This document shows, one piece after another, positions 55,001-64,000 of a DNA stretch of 64,000 nt (position 1 is its first letter; every line of letters starts with the position of its first letter). A program made the translations under genes and the position numbers. The notes under the pieces are model-generated. The model had not been told where the DNA came from and searched no databases. It saw only the letters and a program-made list of their open reading frames with translations. The DNA comes from Acidipropionibacterium thoenii DSM 20276 (GTDB taxonomy: Bacteria; Actinomycetota; Actinomycetes; Propionibacteriales; Propionibacteriaceae). The DNA is taken from positions 1-64,000 of the forward strand of contig NZ_AUHZ01000013.1 of the NCBI RefSeq assembly GCF_000423445.1, given 5' to 3'.

Positions 55001-58000
55001 TCACTCCCGCGGCTTCTCGACCATCTCGTAGCACTGCAGCTCGTCACCCTCGTGGATGTCGGAGTAGTTCGTCAGTGTGAGGCCACACTCGAACCCTTCG
55101 CGCACCTCGGTGACGGAGTCCTTCTCCCGCTGCAGGGTGTTGATCTCGGTCTCGGTGACCACCACGCCGTCGCGCACCAGACGGGTCTTGGCGTGCCGGC
55201 GGATGATCCCGTCGGTGACCATGCAACCCGCGATGGTGCCCACCTTGGAGGAGCGGAAGATCTGACGGATCTCCGCGGACCCGAGCGACTTCTCCTCGTA
55301 GATCGGCTTGAGCATGCCCTTGAGGGCCGCCTCGATGTCGTCGATCGCGTCGTAGATCACCGAGTAGTAGCGGATGTCGACGTTCTCCTCGTCGGCCATC
55401 TTGGCGGCGTGCGCGGTCGGGCGCACGTTGAAGCCGAGGATGACCGCATTGGAGGCCGATGCCAGGTCGACGTTGGTCTCGGTGATGGCACCGACACCGC
55501 GGTCGATGACCCGCAGATCCACCTCGTCGCCGACGTCGATCTTGGCCAGGGCGTCCTCCATGGCCTCCACCGAACCGGCGCCGTCACCCTTGAGGATGAG
55601 CAGCAGCTCCTGGGTCTCGCCCTTCTCCAGCTGATCGAACAACTCGTCGAGGGTCTTGCGCCGCGAGGACTTGGCCTGCCGTGCAGCCCTCATCCGGGCC
55701 TCACGCTTCTCAGCGATCTGACGGGCCATCCGGTCGTCCTCGACGACCAGGAAGTTGTCCCCGGCGCCTGGCACCGAGGTCAGCCCGAGCACCTGCACCG
55801 GATCCGAGGGCAGCGCCTTCTCGACGTTGTCGCCCTTGTCGTTGATGAGGGCACGGACACGACCGTAGGCCGAACCGGCCACGATCGAGTCGCCGATGTT
55901 GAGCGTGCCGCGCTGGATCAGAGCGGTGGCCACCGGGCCACGGCCCTTGTCCAGGTGCGCCTCGATGGCGACACCCTGGGCGGGCATGTCCGGGTTGGCG
56001 CGCAGGTCCAGGGCTGCGTCAGCGGTCAGGATGATCGCCTCGAGCAGCTGGTCCAGTCCCTCGCCGGTCTTGGCCGAGCAGTTGACGAACATCGTGTCGC
56101 CGCCGTACTCCTCGGTGACCAGGCCGTACTCGGTGAGCTGGCCGCGGACCTTCTCGGGATCGGCACCGGGCTTGTCGATCTTGTTGACCGCCACCACGAT
56201 CGGCACATCGGCCGCCTTGGCATGGTTGAGAGCCTCGACCGTCTGGGGCATCACACCGTCATCGGCTGCGACCACCAGCACCGCGATATCGGTGGACTTG
56301 GCGCCGCGAGCACGCATGGCGGTGAAGGCCTCGTGGCCGGGGGTGTCGATGAAGGTGATCTTGCGATCGTGCCCGTCGACCTCGGTCTCGACCTGGTAGG
56401 CGCCGATCGCCTGGGTGATGCCACCGGCCTCGCCCTCCACCACATGGGCGTGGCGCAGGGTGTCCAGCAGCTTGGTCTTGCCGTGGTCGACGTGGCCCAT
56501 CACGGTCACGACCGGCGGACGCGGTGCCAGATCGTCCTCGTCCCCCTCGTTCTCACCGAACTCGAGGTCGAAGGACTCCAACAGCTCGCGGTCCTCGTCC
56601 TCGGGCGAGACGACCTGGATCTTGTAGTCCAGCTCGGTGCCCAGGATCTCCAGGGTCTCGTCGGAGACCGACTGGGTGGCCGTCACCATCTCGCCGAGGT
56701 TGAACAGCACCTGCACCAGCTGCGCCGGCTCGGCGTTGATCTTCTCCGCCAGGTCGGTCAGCGAGGCGCCACGGCGCAACCGCACCGTCTGGCCATTGCC
56801 CTTGTGGACGCGCACACCGCCGACCAGCGGTGCCTGCATCTCGTCGAATTCCTGCCTGCGCTGCTTCCGCGACTTGCGGCCACGACGACCGCCCGAGCCG
56901 CCGCGTCCGAAGGCACCCTGGGTGCCACGGCCGCCACGGCCACCGCGGCCACCGCCGACCGGTCCACGTGAACCGCCGCCACCGCCGAAACCGCCGGGTC
57001 CGCCGAAACCGCCGCGACCCGGACCACCGGAACGACCGCCGCGACCGCCTCCGCGGCCACCGCGCCCCGGACCGGACTGCTGACCGATCTCCTTGGACTG
57101 ATGCTTGGGCATCATCGCCGGATTCGGATGCGGAATTCCGGAGCTGCCGCCGGGACGGGGCATCCGGTCGCCGCCGGGGCGCACCGTCCCGTCGTGACGT
57201 GAGGTACCCGAACGACCGCCAGTGCCCTCGGGACGACGCCGGTTCTGGCCCATCCCCTGGCTGGAGGCGAATGGGTTGTTTCCCGGGCGTGGACCGGAGC
57301 TGCGGCGAGCCCCGGGCTTGGGTCCGGGCCTGGCACCGGAGTGCGGGCCTGGCGTGGAGGTGGATCGCGAACCGCCGGGACGCGGGCCCTGGTGCGGTGC
57401 ACCAGACCCGGACCCGGGACGCGGGCCCGAGCCTGTCCGTGGGCCGGCGGGATGCGGGCCGGGACGCGAGGCCGAGGTCGTCGGCCTGGTGCCCTCGGGT
57501 GCGGAAGCACCACCGCCGGCATGGCTACCACCCTGACCACGGTGATCTGTGGCCTCCTTGGAGGCCTCGGGGGTGCTGCCCCCCTGGGGGTGCGGGCCGG
57601 GCTTGATGAGCCCGGGCCGAGGGGTCACGCTGGTACGCGCCGCCGAGGAACCGCCCGGAGCGGTGTTGAAACCACTCGAATGGCCGGGACGCGGCCCCGG
57701 CGTCGGGTGCGGCCCGCCGGTGTGCGACGCGGGCCTGTGCTGCTGCCCGCCGCCGGCCGCCGGGTCGGAACCCTCGGTAGCTGTCCGGGCGGACTTGCCG
57801 GAACCGGGCTTGGTGGCGCCGGGCCTGGCGCTGCCGGATCCGGGACGACCGGCCGACCTGGCCTGACCGCCGTCGGCGCCCTGAGAGGCGTTTTTGAATT
57901 GGTCACGAACGCGCCGGACCACCGGCGCCTCGATCGTGGAGGAGGCTGATCGGACGAACTCTCCCATGTCGCCCAGCTTCCCCAAAAGCTGCTTACTTGT

Positions 58001-58045
58001 CAGTCCGAGCTCTTTTGCAAGCTCATAGACACGGACCTTGGCCAC
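55001..58045 (-). CDS. infB: Translation initiation factor IF-2
   Basis: IF-2 is the GTPase that places initiator tRNA on the ribosome. The 1014-residue protein has a first IF2_N domain ([15 protein letters not shown], 1-50) and a Pro/Gly/Ser/Arg-rich disordered region (about 60-400) with RGGRGG-type repeats at 330-385. A second IF2_N domain lies at about 425-475. The G domain starts with [10 protein letters not shown] near 515, then D-T-P-G-H-E and N-K-I-D. Beta-barrel domains follow. Length is typical of actinobacteria. Confidence 0.97.
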   Translation of the reverse strand: MAKVRVYELAKELGLTSKQLLGKLGDMGEFVRSASSTIEAPVVRRVRDQFKNASQGADGGQARSAGRPGSGSARPGATKPGSGKSARTATEGSDPAAGGGQQHRPASHTGGPHPTPGPRPGHSSGFNTAPGGSSAARTSVTPRPGLIKPGPHPQGGSTPEASKEATDHRGQGGSHAGGGASAPEGTRPTTSASRPGPHPAGPRTGSGPRPGSGSGAPHQGPRPGGSRSTSTPGPHSGARPGPKPGARRSSGPRPGNNPFASSQGMGQNRRRPEGTGGRSGTSRHDGTVRPGGDRMPRPGGSSGIPHPNPAMMPKHQSKEIGQQSGPGRGGRGGGRGGRSGGPGRGGFGGPGGFGGGGGSRGPVGGGRGGRGGRGTQGAFGRGGSGGRRGRKSRKQRRQEFDEMQAPLVGGVRVHKGNGQTVRLRRGASLTDLAEKINAEPAQLVQVLFNLGEMVTATQSVSDETLEILGTELDYKIQVVSPEDEDRELLESFDLEFGENEGDEDDLAPRPPVVTVMGHVDHGKTKLLDTLRHAHVVEGEAGGITQAIGAYQVETEVDGHDRKITFIDTPGHEAFTAMRARGAKSTDIAVLVVAADDGVMPQTVEALNHAKAADVPIVVAVNKIDKPGADPEKVRGQLTEYGLVTEEYGGDTMFVNCSAKTGEGLDQLLEAIILTADAALDLRANPDMPAQGVAIEAHLDKGRGPVATALIQRGTLNIGDSIVAGSAYGRVRALINDKGDNVEKALPSDPVQVLGLTSVPGAGDNFLVVEDDRMARQIAEKREARMRAARQAKSSRRKTLDELFDQLEKGETQELLLILKGDGAGSVEAMEDALAKIDVGDEVDLRVIDRGVGAITETNVDLASASNAVILGFNVRPTAHAAKMADEENVDIRYYSVIYDAIDDIEAALKGMLKPIYEEKSLGSAEIRQIFRSSKVGTIAGCMVTDGIIRRHAKTRLVRDGVVVTETEINTLQREKDSVTEVREGFECGLTLTNYSDIHEGDELQCYEMVEKPRE

Positions 58046-58263
58046 TACTCTCCTTCGGACCCGGCCGTGTTGGCTCGGGCCAACTAGATGTTGCGAATGC
58101 TCATTGCTGCGTACTCATCGAGTATTCATGAGCGTCTGCTCACTTTCTTGACCGCCCGCTTCCGTGAGGAGGAGGGCATAGTTCGGTGAGGTCACCGGAG
58201 GTTTCCGGCGGACGTGCGTGGACCACTCTACCGAAAAGCCCCCGTCACACCAACCTCACCCGC

Positions 58264-58530
58264 TCAGCGCTCCACCGGGCAGGACCACTGCGCCTCGGGT
58301 GGCACCACCCGCACCCGCCGCCGGAAGGACCGGGCGAAGCCGCCGCGCACGGCCTGCTCCCAGCACCGGGGGCCGGGGTGCAGATGGGCCCCGCGCCCGG
58401 GGTGGTGACCCAGCGGATCCCACCGGACCGTCGCGACCTCCCCGTCCCCGGCATCCAGCACGAAGCGGACCATCGACGCCGGATCGCCCTTCGCCCGGCA
58501 TCCCACGCAGCTGCGCTGCGGGCGGCTCAC
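58264..58530 (-). CDS. ylxR: YlxR/RnpM family RNA-binding protein
   Basis: The GTG at 58530 overlaps the nusA stop (GTGA) and gives 88 residues. The family signature [11 protein letters not shown] is at the N-terminus, then [11 protein letters not shown] and [13 protein letters not shown]. In Bacillus this protein modulates RNase P. Gene order nusA-ylxR-infB is standard. The longer reading from 58584 runs into nusA. Confidence 0.9.
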   Translation of the reverse strand: MSRPQRSCVGCRAKGDPASMVRFVLDAGDGEVATVRWDPLGHHPGRGAHLHPGPRCWEQAVRGGFARSFRRRVRVVPPEAQWSCPVER

Positions 58531-59519
58531 CGCTGGCTGGGGGCCGGCCCCACGGGGTTGTCGGGCTGGATGTCGATCCGCCAACCGGTCAGTCGGTTGG
58601 CCAGCCGGGCGTTCTGGCCCTCCCGCCCGATCGCCAGCGACAGCTGGTAGTCGGGCACGATCACCCGGGTGGATCTGGTGGCCGGATCCACCACCGTGAC
58701 GCTCTTGACCTTGGCTGGCGACAAGGCCGCCCCCACGAAGGTGGCCGGATCCTCCGACCAGTCGATGATGTCGATCTTCTCGTCATCCAGCTCGTGCATC
58801 ACCGCGCGGACCCGCTGGCCCATCGGCCCGATGCAGGCGCCCTTGGCCGAGACGTCGGGGTTGTGGGAGGTCACCGCGATCTTGGTACGGTGGCCGGCCT
58901 CACGGGCCAACGCCTTGATCTCGACCACCCCCTGCTCGATCTCGGGCACCTCGAGGGCGAAGAGCTTCTTGACGAGATTGGGATGGGTCCGCGAGACCAC
59001 CACCTGGGGGCCGCGCTGCTCCTTGCGGACCGCCACGACATAGACCCGCAGCCGACGTCCGTGGCTGTACGTCTCGCCGGGGACCTGCTCAGCCGGCGGC
59101 AGGATCGCCTCGATGGCTCCCAGATCGACCCGCACCGTTCCCTTGTCGCGGTAGGACTGCTGGACGACGCCGGTCACGACATCCCCCTCGACAGCCTGGA
59201 ACTGGCCGTACTTCTGCTCGTCCTCGGCCTCACGCAGCCGCTGGAAGATCACCTGACGAGCAGTGGAGGCAGCCACCCGGCCGAAATCGGAGGGGGTGCC
59301 ATCGGCCCAGCCGATGATCTCGCCGGCCTCATCGCGTTCGGGAATCAGCACTGCCACGTTGCCGGTCCTGCGGTCCAGCTCGACGCGGGCTCCGGGCTCG
59401 GGGTGCTCGGTCTTGGCGTAGGCATTGAGCAGGGCGTCCTCAAGGGTCTCGGCGAGGTAGTCGAGGGGGATGTCCTTCTCTCGCTCGATCATCCGCAGCG
59501 CGGCCAGATCGATATCCAT
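58527..59519 (-). CDS. nusA: Transcription termination/antitermination factor NusA
   Basis: NusA controls pausing and termination by binding RNA polymerase and RNA. The ATG at 59519 ([20 protein letters not shown]) has a GAGGAG site upstream and gives 330 residues. An N-terminal domain, an S1 domain (about 130-200) and two KH domains ([14 protein letters not shown] and G-R-E-G-Q-N-A-R-L) are seen, with the short form and no acidic repeats typical of actinobacteria. Confidence 0.96.
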   Translation of the reverse strand: MDIDLAALRMIEREKDIPLDYLAETLEDALLNAYAKTEHPEPGARVELDRRTGNVAVLIPERDEAGEIIGWADGTPSDFGRVAASTARQVIFQRLREAEDEQKYGQFQAVEGDVVTGVVQQSYRDKGTVRVDLGAIEAILPPAEQVPGETYSHGRRLRVYVVAVRKEQRGPQVVVSRTHPNLVKKLFALEVPEIEQGVVEIKALAREAGHRTKIAVTSHNPDVSAKGACIGPMGQRVRAVMHELDDEKIDIIDWSEDPATFVGAALSPAKVKSVTVVDPATRSTRVIVPDYQLSLAIGREGQNARLANRLTGWRIDIQPDNPVGPAPSQR

Positions 59520-59520
59520 C

Positions 59521-60048
59521 TCAGTTCTCCTCAGTGTTGTCAGGCTTGCGGTTGAGCTCGACCTGCACGACGGCGCGCCGGATCCGGTCGAAGGGGATCT
59601 CACGGCTGACCACCATCGGCCTGTGGGGTTTGGAGCCGGGCGCCGGGACCTCGAGGGTGACACCGGTCTGGTCGGCCGCCAGGATTCTCCCGGTGATCTT
59701 CTCCGACCTGGCACCGTCCTGGGGTTCCAGTGTCACGACCAGCAGCCGCCCGACATTGCGCCGGTAGTGCCGGGGCCGGGTCAGCGGGGTGGAGACACCG
59801 CGCGAGGAGACCTCGAGAGTGTAGGGCGCCTCACCGGTGACGGTGGACTCATCGAGGGCCCGCGAGATCGCCGAGGAGGCCTCCCCGATCTCGTCGAGTC
59901 CGGGCCCGTGGCCATCGGCGCCGTCACCGTCGACAGTGATGCGTACCAGCCGGCGCCGGCCGGCGGCCACCACGTCCAGCTTGTCGAGCTCCATGCCGAA
60001 CTGGTCGAGCAGCGGCTCGATGATGCCGGCGAGCTGGTTCTCGTTCAT
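59521..60048 (-). CDS. rimP: Ribosome maturation factor RimP
   Basis: RimP helps build the 30S subunit. The ATG at 60048 ([18 protein letters not shown]) has a GAGG site six bases upstream and gives 175 residues; a GTG or ATG at 60060 is the alternative. The N-terminal domain has V-R-I-T-V-D-G-D and the C-terminal part [14 protein letters not shown]. It is the first gene of the rimP-nusA-ylxR-infB run and is divergent from the DUF4439 gene. Confidence 0.95.
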   Translation of the reverse strand: MNENQLAGIIEPLLDQFGMELDKLDVVAAGRRRLVRITVDGDGADGHGPGLDEIGEASSAISRALDESTVTGEAPYTLEVSSRGVSTPLTRPRHYRRNVGRLLVVTLEPQDGARSEKITGRILAADQTGVTLEVPAPGSKPHRPMVVSREIPFDRIRRAVVQVELNRKPDNTEEN

Positions 60049-60118
60049 CGGTGGCCTCATCCTGTTGTAGTTGCTGTTGTGCAGGCCATTCTAGAAGACC
60101 ACCGATAGCCTTGCAGCC

Positions 60119-61036
60119 ATGAGCTCTGCCACCCCCAGCCGACGTGCCGTTCTCGGAGTGGGTCTGGCCCTGGGCCTGGGGTTGACCGGCTGCTACCGCG
60201 TCTCCCCCCTGGTCGGAACCGGATCGCAGGCCGGCTCATCGGCGACACCGCTGCCGATCACCGCAGAACGTCGTGCCGGGGTCGCCACCGAGACCTCTCT
60301 GGCCGAGCTGGCGAGGGCCTCCGGCCTGGCCGGGATCGCAGCCGCCCACACGATCCATGCCACGGTGCTGGCCCAGGCCGATCCACTGGCCGGGCGCAAT
60401 GCCGACACCACCGCGGTGATCTCCCCCACCGCTGCGCCGACGAGCGGGAACCTGATCGCCGCCGAGCGCGCCGCCGGAAACCACTACAGGACGGTCGCCA
60501 CCGCTGCCAGCGACCCCGCCATGGGGCTGCTGTGGGCCAGCCTGTCGGTCTTCTGCAGCAATGTCTCCACGACCGGCCCGGCTCCCCGGACCGGCGACGT
60601 CTACCCGACGGCGCTGCCCACCGAACCGCTCCCCAGCGCCCAGCAGGTGCTGTTGAGCCGGCTCAATGCCCTGGTCACCGGCCTGGAGTGGGGTATCGGA
60701 CAGCTGGCCTCCTCCGATCCGCTGCGCAGCCAGGGCCAGCAGCGGCTGCAGGAGGTCAACACCGAGCGCTCCGCGCTGCGCGAGGAGCTGCGCGCTGCCT
60801 CGGCCTCCCCCACCCCTCTGCTGCCGGGCTACCCGATGCCGGCCACCCCCTCGACCTCGGCCTCCACCAAGGACCTGTGGGTCGGGCTGGAACTGGGTGT
60901 GCTGGCCGGTTGGGGTCGGGTGGTGGCCGCCTCCTCCGGAGATCGGCGCAGCACCGCGATCACGGCGATGAGCACTCCGCTGGCCCACGCCATGGCGCTC
61001 GGCTCGGCCGTGCCCGGCTGGCCGGGCTGGGTGTGA
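60119..61036 (+). CDS. DUF4439 domain lipoprotein with a Tat-like leader
   Basis: The 305-residue protein begins MSSATPSRRAVLGVGLAL. The twin arginines at residues 8-9, a hydrophobic core and the lipobox L-T-G-C with Cys25 indicate a Tat-exported lipoprotein. The remainder is helical, with a C-terminal ferritin-like DUF4439 segment (D-L-W-V-G-L-E-L-G-V-L-A-G-W-G). Genes of this family are regularly found divergent from rimP in actinobacteria, as here (70 bases). No function is known. Confidence 0.82.
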   Translation: MSSATPSRRAVLGVGLALGLGLTGCYRVSPLVGTGSQAGSSATPLPITAERRAGVATETSLAELARASGLAGIAAAHTIHATVLAQADPLAGRNADTTAVISPTAAPTSGNLIAAERAAGNHYRTVATAASDPAMGLLWASLSVFCSNVSTTGPAPRTGDVYPTALPTEPLPSAQQVLLSRLNALVTGLEWGIGQLASSDPLRSQGQQRLQEVNTERSALREELRAASASPTPLLPGYPMPATPSTSASTKDLWVGLELGVLAGWGRVVAASSGDRRSTAITAMSTPLAHAMALGSAVPGWPGWV

Positions 61037-61819
61037 TCAGATCCACTGGGAGACGAGGTCCCAGCCGAGCTTGATCGTCAGACCGGCGACCACCACCAGG
61101 AAGACCCGGCGCACGAAGCGATTGCCGCCGCGCACCGCCATCCTGGCCCCGACGACACCTCCGACCACGTTGGCGGCGGCCATCATCAGGCCCAACCGCC
61201 ACCAGATGACGCCGTCGACCCAGAACACCACCAGAGCCGCCGCATTGGTGGTGAGGTTGGCCAGTTTCGCCATCGCGCTGGCTTCCAGGAAGCCGTAGCC
61301 GATCAGCCCCACCAGGGCGATCACGAAGAAGGTCCCGGTGCCGGGGCCGATCGCCCCGTCGTAGCAGCCGATCGCCAGCCCGATCCCGACCAGCCGCAGG
61401 TACAGCCCCCGGCCCCGGTGGCGGACCCTCGACTCCAGCCCGATCGAGGGGCGGCGCCAGGTGAGGATCCCGACCCCGATCAGCACCACCAGCACGATCG
61501 GGATGAACCATCGCCGGGGCAGGTACTGCACCAGGTGCGCTCCCGCGGAGGATCCCAGGCATGACCCGGCCATCACCGCCAGGGCGCTGGCCCAGTGCAC
61601 TCTCACCGAGCGCAGGTAGGCCCCCGCTGCGCTCAGCGTCCCGGCGAAGGAGGACACCTTGTTGGTGCCGGCCACGCTGGCCACCGGGGTGTCGGAGGGC
61701 ATCCCCAGCAGCAGGCCGGGCAGCTGGATGAGCCCTCCCCCGCCGACCACGGCGTCCACCCAGCCGGCCAGCAGGGCCGCCAGGATCAGCAGCGCGATGA
61801 CGTGCTCGGGCAGGGACAC
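61037..61819 (-). CDS. TSUP family (TauE/SafE) permease
   Basis: The start taken is GTG at 61819 (MSLPEHVIALLILAALLAGW), giving 260 residues. Eight membrane helices fit the family. The TSUP signatures are G-W-V-D-A-V-V-G-G-G-G-L-I-Q-L-P at the N-terminus and G-C-Y-D-G-A-I-G-P-G-T-G-T near the middle. Members export sulfite, sulfonates or other organic anions. The substrate cannot be told. Its start lies four bases after the proS stop, so they are co-transcribed; it converges tail-to-tail on the DUF4439 gene with no gap. Confidence 0.9.
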   Translation of the reverse strand: MSLPEHVIALLILAALLAGWVDAVVGGGGLIQLPGLLLGMPSDTPVASVAGTNKVSSFAGTLSAAGAYLRSVRVHWASALAVMAGSCLGSSAGAHLVQYLPRRWFIPIVLVVLIGVGILTWRRPSIGLESRVRHRGRGLYLRLVGIGLAIGCYDGAIGPGTGTFFVIALVGLIGYGFLEASAMAKLANLTTNAAALVVFWVDGVIWWRLGLMMAAANVVGGVVGARMAVRGGNRFVRRVFLVVVAGLTIKLGWDLVSQWI

Positions 61820-61823
61820 CGCC

Positions 61824-63581
61824 TCAGCCGCGCACCTCGGCGAGGATCTCGGCGACCGCATCGGCCACCGGGACCTCGCGGGCCTCACCCGAGCGGCGGT
61901 CGCGGATCTCCACGACGCCGTTCCTCAGGCCACGCCCGACCACCACCGAGGTCGGCATCCCGAGCACCTCGGAGTCGGCGAACTTGACTCCCGGGGAGGC
62001 CTTGCGGTCATCCAGCAGCACGTCCAGTCCGGCGTCCTGGAGGTCACCGGCGATCCTGGCGGCCTCATCGACGACGTCTGCGCTCTTGCCGGTGGCCAGC
62101 ACGTGGACGTCATAGGGGGCCACCTCCCGCGGCCATGCCAGGCCGCGGTCATCGCAGGTGTACTCGGCCACCGCCGCCACTGCCCGCGAGACGCCGATCC
62201 CGTAGGAGCCCATCGTCACGGTGACCAGCTTGCCCTGGTGGTCCAGCACCTTCAGGCCCAGCGCGTCGGCGTACTTGCGGCCGAGCTGGAAGATGTGGCC
62301 CATCTCGATGCCACGGGTCAGGGTCAGCGGCCCCGAGCCGTCGGGGGCCGGGTCCCCCTCGCGGACATCGGCGACGTCGATGGTGCCGTCGGCGGTGAAG
62401 TCGCGGCCGGCGACCAGGTTGAACACATGGTGGCCCTGCTGGTCGGCACCGGTGATCCAGCTGGTGCCGGTCACCACCCGCGGGTCGACCAGGTAGCGCA
62501 CCTTCGAGGCATTCCCCTCCCCCAGCGCCCCCGGCCCGATGTATCCCTTCACCAGAGCCGGGTTGGCCGCGAAGTCCTCCTCGCCGAAGGGTTCGGCGAC
62601 GGCAGGCTCAAGAGCCGCCGCCAGCCGGGCCTCGTCGACCTCGCGGTCACCGGGCAGGCCGATGGCCAGCGGCTCCCTGGTGCCGTCGGGCCAGGTCACC
62701 ATGAACACCACGTTCTTGAGGGTGTCGGCGCCGGTCCAGGGACGGTCGGTCCGCGGCCTCACCTGGTTGGCCATCGCCACCAGGGTGTCGATGGTGGGCA
62801 CATTCGGCGTCTCGACGACGTCGGGGGCAGGCACACCGGAGTAGTCCACCGTCTGGGGGGCGGCGACGCTGACGGCCTCGACATTGGCGGCGTACCCGCC
62901 CGGGGACCGCACGAAGGTGTCCTCGCCATTGGCCGAGACGGCCAGGAACTCCTCGGAGCGGGACCCACCCATCGGACCCGACATCGCCTTGACGATGGCG
63001 TAGTCGAAGCCCAGCCGGTCGAAGATCCTGATGTAGGCCTCGCGGTGCAGCCGGTAGGAGGCGTCCAGGCCCTCGTCATCGACGTCGAAGGAGTAGGAGT
63101 CCTTCATCACGAACTCGCGGCCGCGCAGGATGCCGGCCCGGGGCCGGGCCTCGTCGCGGTACTTGGTCTGGATCTGGTAGAGCACCAGCGGCAGATCCTT
63201 GTAGGAGGAGTAGAGATCCTTGACCAGGAGGGTGAACATCTCCTCATGGGTGGGTCCCAGCAGCATGTCGACATGCTTGCGGTCGCGCAGCCTGAACAGG
63301 TTGTCGCCGTACTCCACCCAGCGGTTGGTGAGCTGGTAGGGCTCGGCGGGCAGCAGCCCGGGGAAGAGCACCTCCTGTCCGCCGATGGCGTCCATCTCCT
63401 GGCGGACGATGCCCTCCACCTTGCGCAGCACCTTCAGACCCAGCGGCAGCCAGGTGTAGATTCCCGGGGCCGCCCGGCGGATGTACCCGGCACGGACCAG
63501 CCAGCGATGGCTGGGGACCTCGGCGTCGGCCGGATCCTCCCGAAGCGTCCGGACGAACAGCTCTGACATGCGCGTCAACAC
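61824..63581 (-). CDS. proS: Prolyl-tRNA synthetase
   Basis: The start is GTG at 63581 ([19 protein letters not shown]), with an AGAGG site seven bases upstream and a match to the M-I-T-R-M-S-E-L-F-L start of mycobacterial ProS. The first ATG, at 63569, lacks a ribosome site. The 585-residue protein has class II motifs 1 ([12 protein letters not shown]), 2 ([16 protein letters not shown]) and 3 (G-S-Y-G-I-G-V-S-R), an inserted editing domain (about 220-400) and an anticodon-binding domain. This is the bacterial type. Confidence 0.96.
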   Translation of the reverse strand: MLTRMSELFVRTLREDPADAEVPSHRWLVRAGYIRRAAPGIYTWLPLGLKVLRKVEGIVRQEMDAIGGQEVLFPGLLPAEPYQLTNRWVEYGDNLFRLRDRKHVDMLLGPTHEEMFTLLVKDLYSSYKDLPLVLYQIQTKYRDEARPRAGILRGREFVMKDSYSFDVDDEGLDASYRLHREAYIRIFDRLGFDYAIVKAMSGPMGGSRSEEFLAVSANGEDTFVRSPGGYAANVEAVSVAAPQTVDYSGVPAPDVVETPNVPTIDTLVAMANQVRPRTDRPWTGADTLKNVVFMVTWPDGTREPLAIGLPGDREVDEARLAAALEPAVAEPFGEEDFAANPALVKGYIGPGALGEGNASKVRYLVDPRVVTGTSWITGADQQGHHVFNLVAGRDFTADGTIDVADVREGDPAPDGSGPLTLTRGIEMGHIFQLGRKYADALGLKVLDHQGKLVTVTMGSYGIGVSRAVAAVAEYTCDDRGLAWPREVAPYDVHVLATGKSADVVDEAARIAGDLQDAGLDVLLDDRKASPGVKFADSEVLGMPTSVVVGRGLRNGVVEIRDRRSGEAREVPVADAVAEILAEVRG

Positions 63582-63664
63582 GTGCTGACCTCTCTGGACG
63601 TGCTGAGCCCTCCGCCGCCCTTCGGCGTGACCAGGCACGATCCGGGCAGATCCTACCTGAACCC

Positions 63665-64000
63665 TCAGGCCAGTTTGCGGATGATGACGGCGGCCTCGTA
63701 GGTGGTGGTCACCCCGGGGCCTGAGAACACTCCCTTGAAGGGGGCGACGTCGTTGTACTCGCGACCGGTGCCGACCCTGGCGTGGCTCTCCCCGGTCTCG
63801 ACCATGTTGGTGGGGTCGAAGCCGTTCCACCGGCCGTCCCACCACTGCACCCAGGCGTGGGTCTGGCCCTCGACCGGCTCGCCGAGGGCGGCCTCGGTCC
63901 TGGGCATCATGTATCCCGAGACGTAACGGGCCGGGATGCCCAAAGTGCGCAGCGCGCCGATCACCAGGTGGGCGATGTCCTGACAGACCCCCGACCGGGC
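63665..64000 (-). CDS. Transglutaminase-like protein, C-terminal part (runs off the right edge)
   Basis: 111 residues are visible; the N-terminus lies outside the window. The transglutaminase core is complete: the catalytic Cys in G-V-C-Q-D-I-A-H (at the window edge), the His in G-Q-T-H-A-W-V and the Asp in [15 protein letters not shown] is also typical. These proteins occur near cytoplasmic ATP-grasp/DUF403 partners; in this family the substrate is often unknown. Confidence 0.85.
   Translation of the reverse strand, partial: ARSGVCQDIAHLVIGALRTLGIPARYVSGYMMPRTEAALGEPVEGQTHAWVQWWDGRWNGFDPTNMVETGESHARVGTGREYNDVAPFKGVFSGPGVTTTYEAAVIIRKLA

Noticed and set aside
56758-57060. Gly/Arg-rich repeats in infB that could look like a separate repeat element or RNA-binding gene.
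   Set aside because: They lie inside the IF-2 frame, in the disordered region normal for actinobacterial IF-2.

Overview
The window is GC-rich, densely packed DNA from an actinobacterium. Gene order and content suggest a Propionibacteriaceae member in the Acidipropionibacterium/Propionibacterium group. The reasons are an sdhCAB-type succinate dehydrogenase/fumarate reductase, the DUF2469-rnhB-lepB-rplS order, a DUF4439 lipoprotein gene divergent from rimP, the zinc-binding L28 and L32, and the proS start. The genus is inference; no rRNA or other marker is present. Most genes lie on the minus strand. They are tightly coupled, with many 1-4 base stop/start overlaps (ATGA, GTGA, TGATG).

Layout. 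0-2.5 kb is accessory: a truncated membrane or secreted protein gene, an AT-richer spacer, a tiny secreted cysteine peptide gene divergent from a NarL-type sensor kinase, and a 51-aa orphan. 2.5-18.3 kb (minus strand) holds dprA-comM-yraN, DUF2469-rnhB-lepB-rplS, an unidentified membrane protein, sdhCAB, trmD-rimM-khpA-rpsP, an amidohydrolase and ffh. 18.4-23.3 kb is a cell-envelope glycan module placed between ffh and ftsY: an esterase, a multi-spanning DUF6020-like protein, two SMR-type half-flippases and a polyprenyl-phosphate glycosyltransferase. 23.3-33.9 kb holds ftsY, a GtrA protein, mutM, rnc, rpmF, yceD, coaD, rsmD, recG, rpmB and RNase J. 34-41.3 kb holds an acetyltransferase, pyruvate:quinone oxidoreductase, a DUF2993 protein, dapB, and a two-component system whose response regulator carries an in-frame stop codon, next to a histidine-rich membrane protein.

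41.3-64 kb is the conserved pnp-rpsO-ribF-truB and rbfA-infB-ylxR-nusA-rimP translation cluster, followed by a DUF4439 lipoprotein, a TSUP permease, proS and a truncated transglutaminase-like gene. Between truB and rbfA lies an 8.4-kb sorbitol locus made of two divergent operons. The minus-strand arm is srlD-fsa. The plus-strand arm is PRD regulator-gutM-srlA-srlE-srlB-HPr-glycerol-1-phosphate-dehydrogenase-like. It plausibly takes sorbitol to sorbitol-6-P, fructose-6-P, then dihydroxyacetone plus glyceraldehyde-3-P.

The most notable observations are: the SrlB-type EIIA lacks the expected phospho-histidine while the locus carries its own HPr; the LuxR-type response regulator gene has a stop codon in an otherwise intact frame; a small secreted two-cysteine peptide sits head-to-head with an orphan sensor kinase; a glycan-export module interrupts the SRP genes; and two DnaA-box-like sites lie in the yraN/DUF2469 gap. 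No rRNA, tRNA, CRISPR array or insertion sequence was seen.
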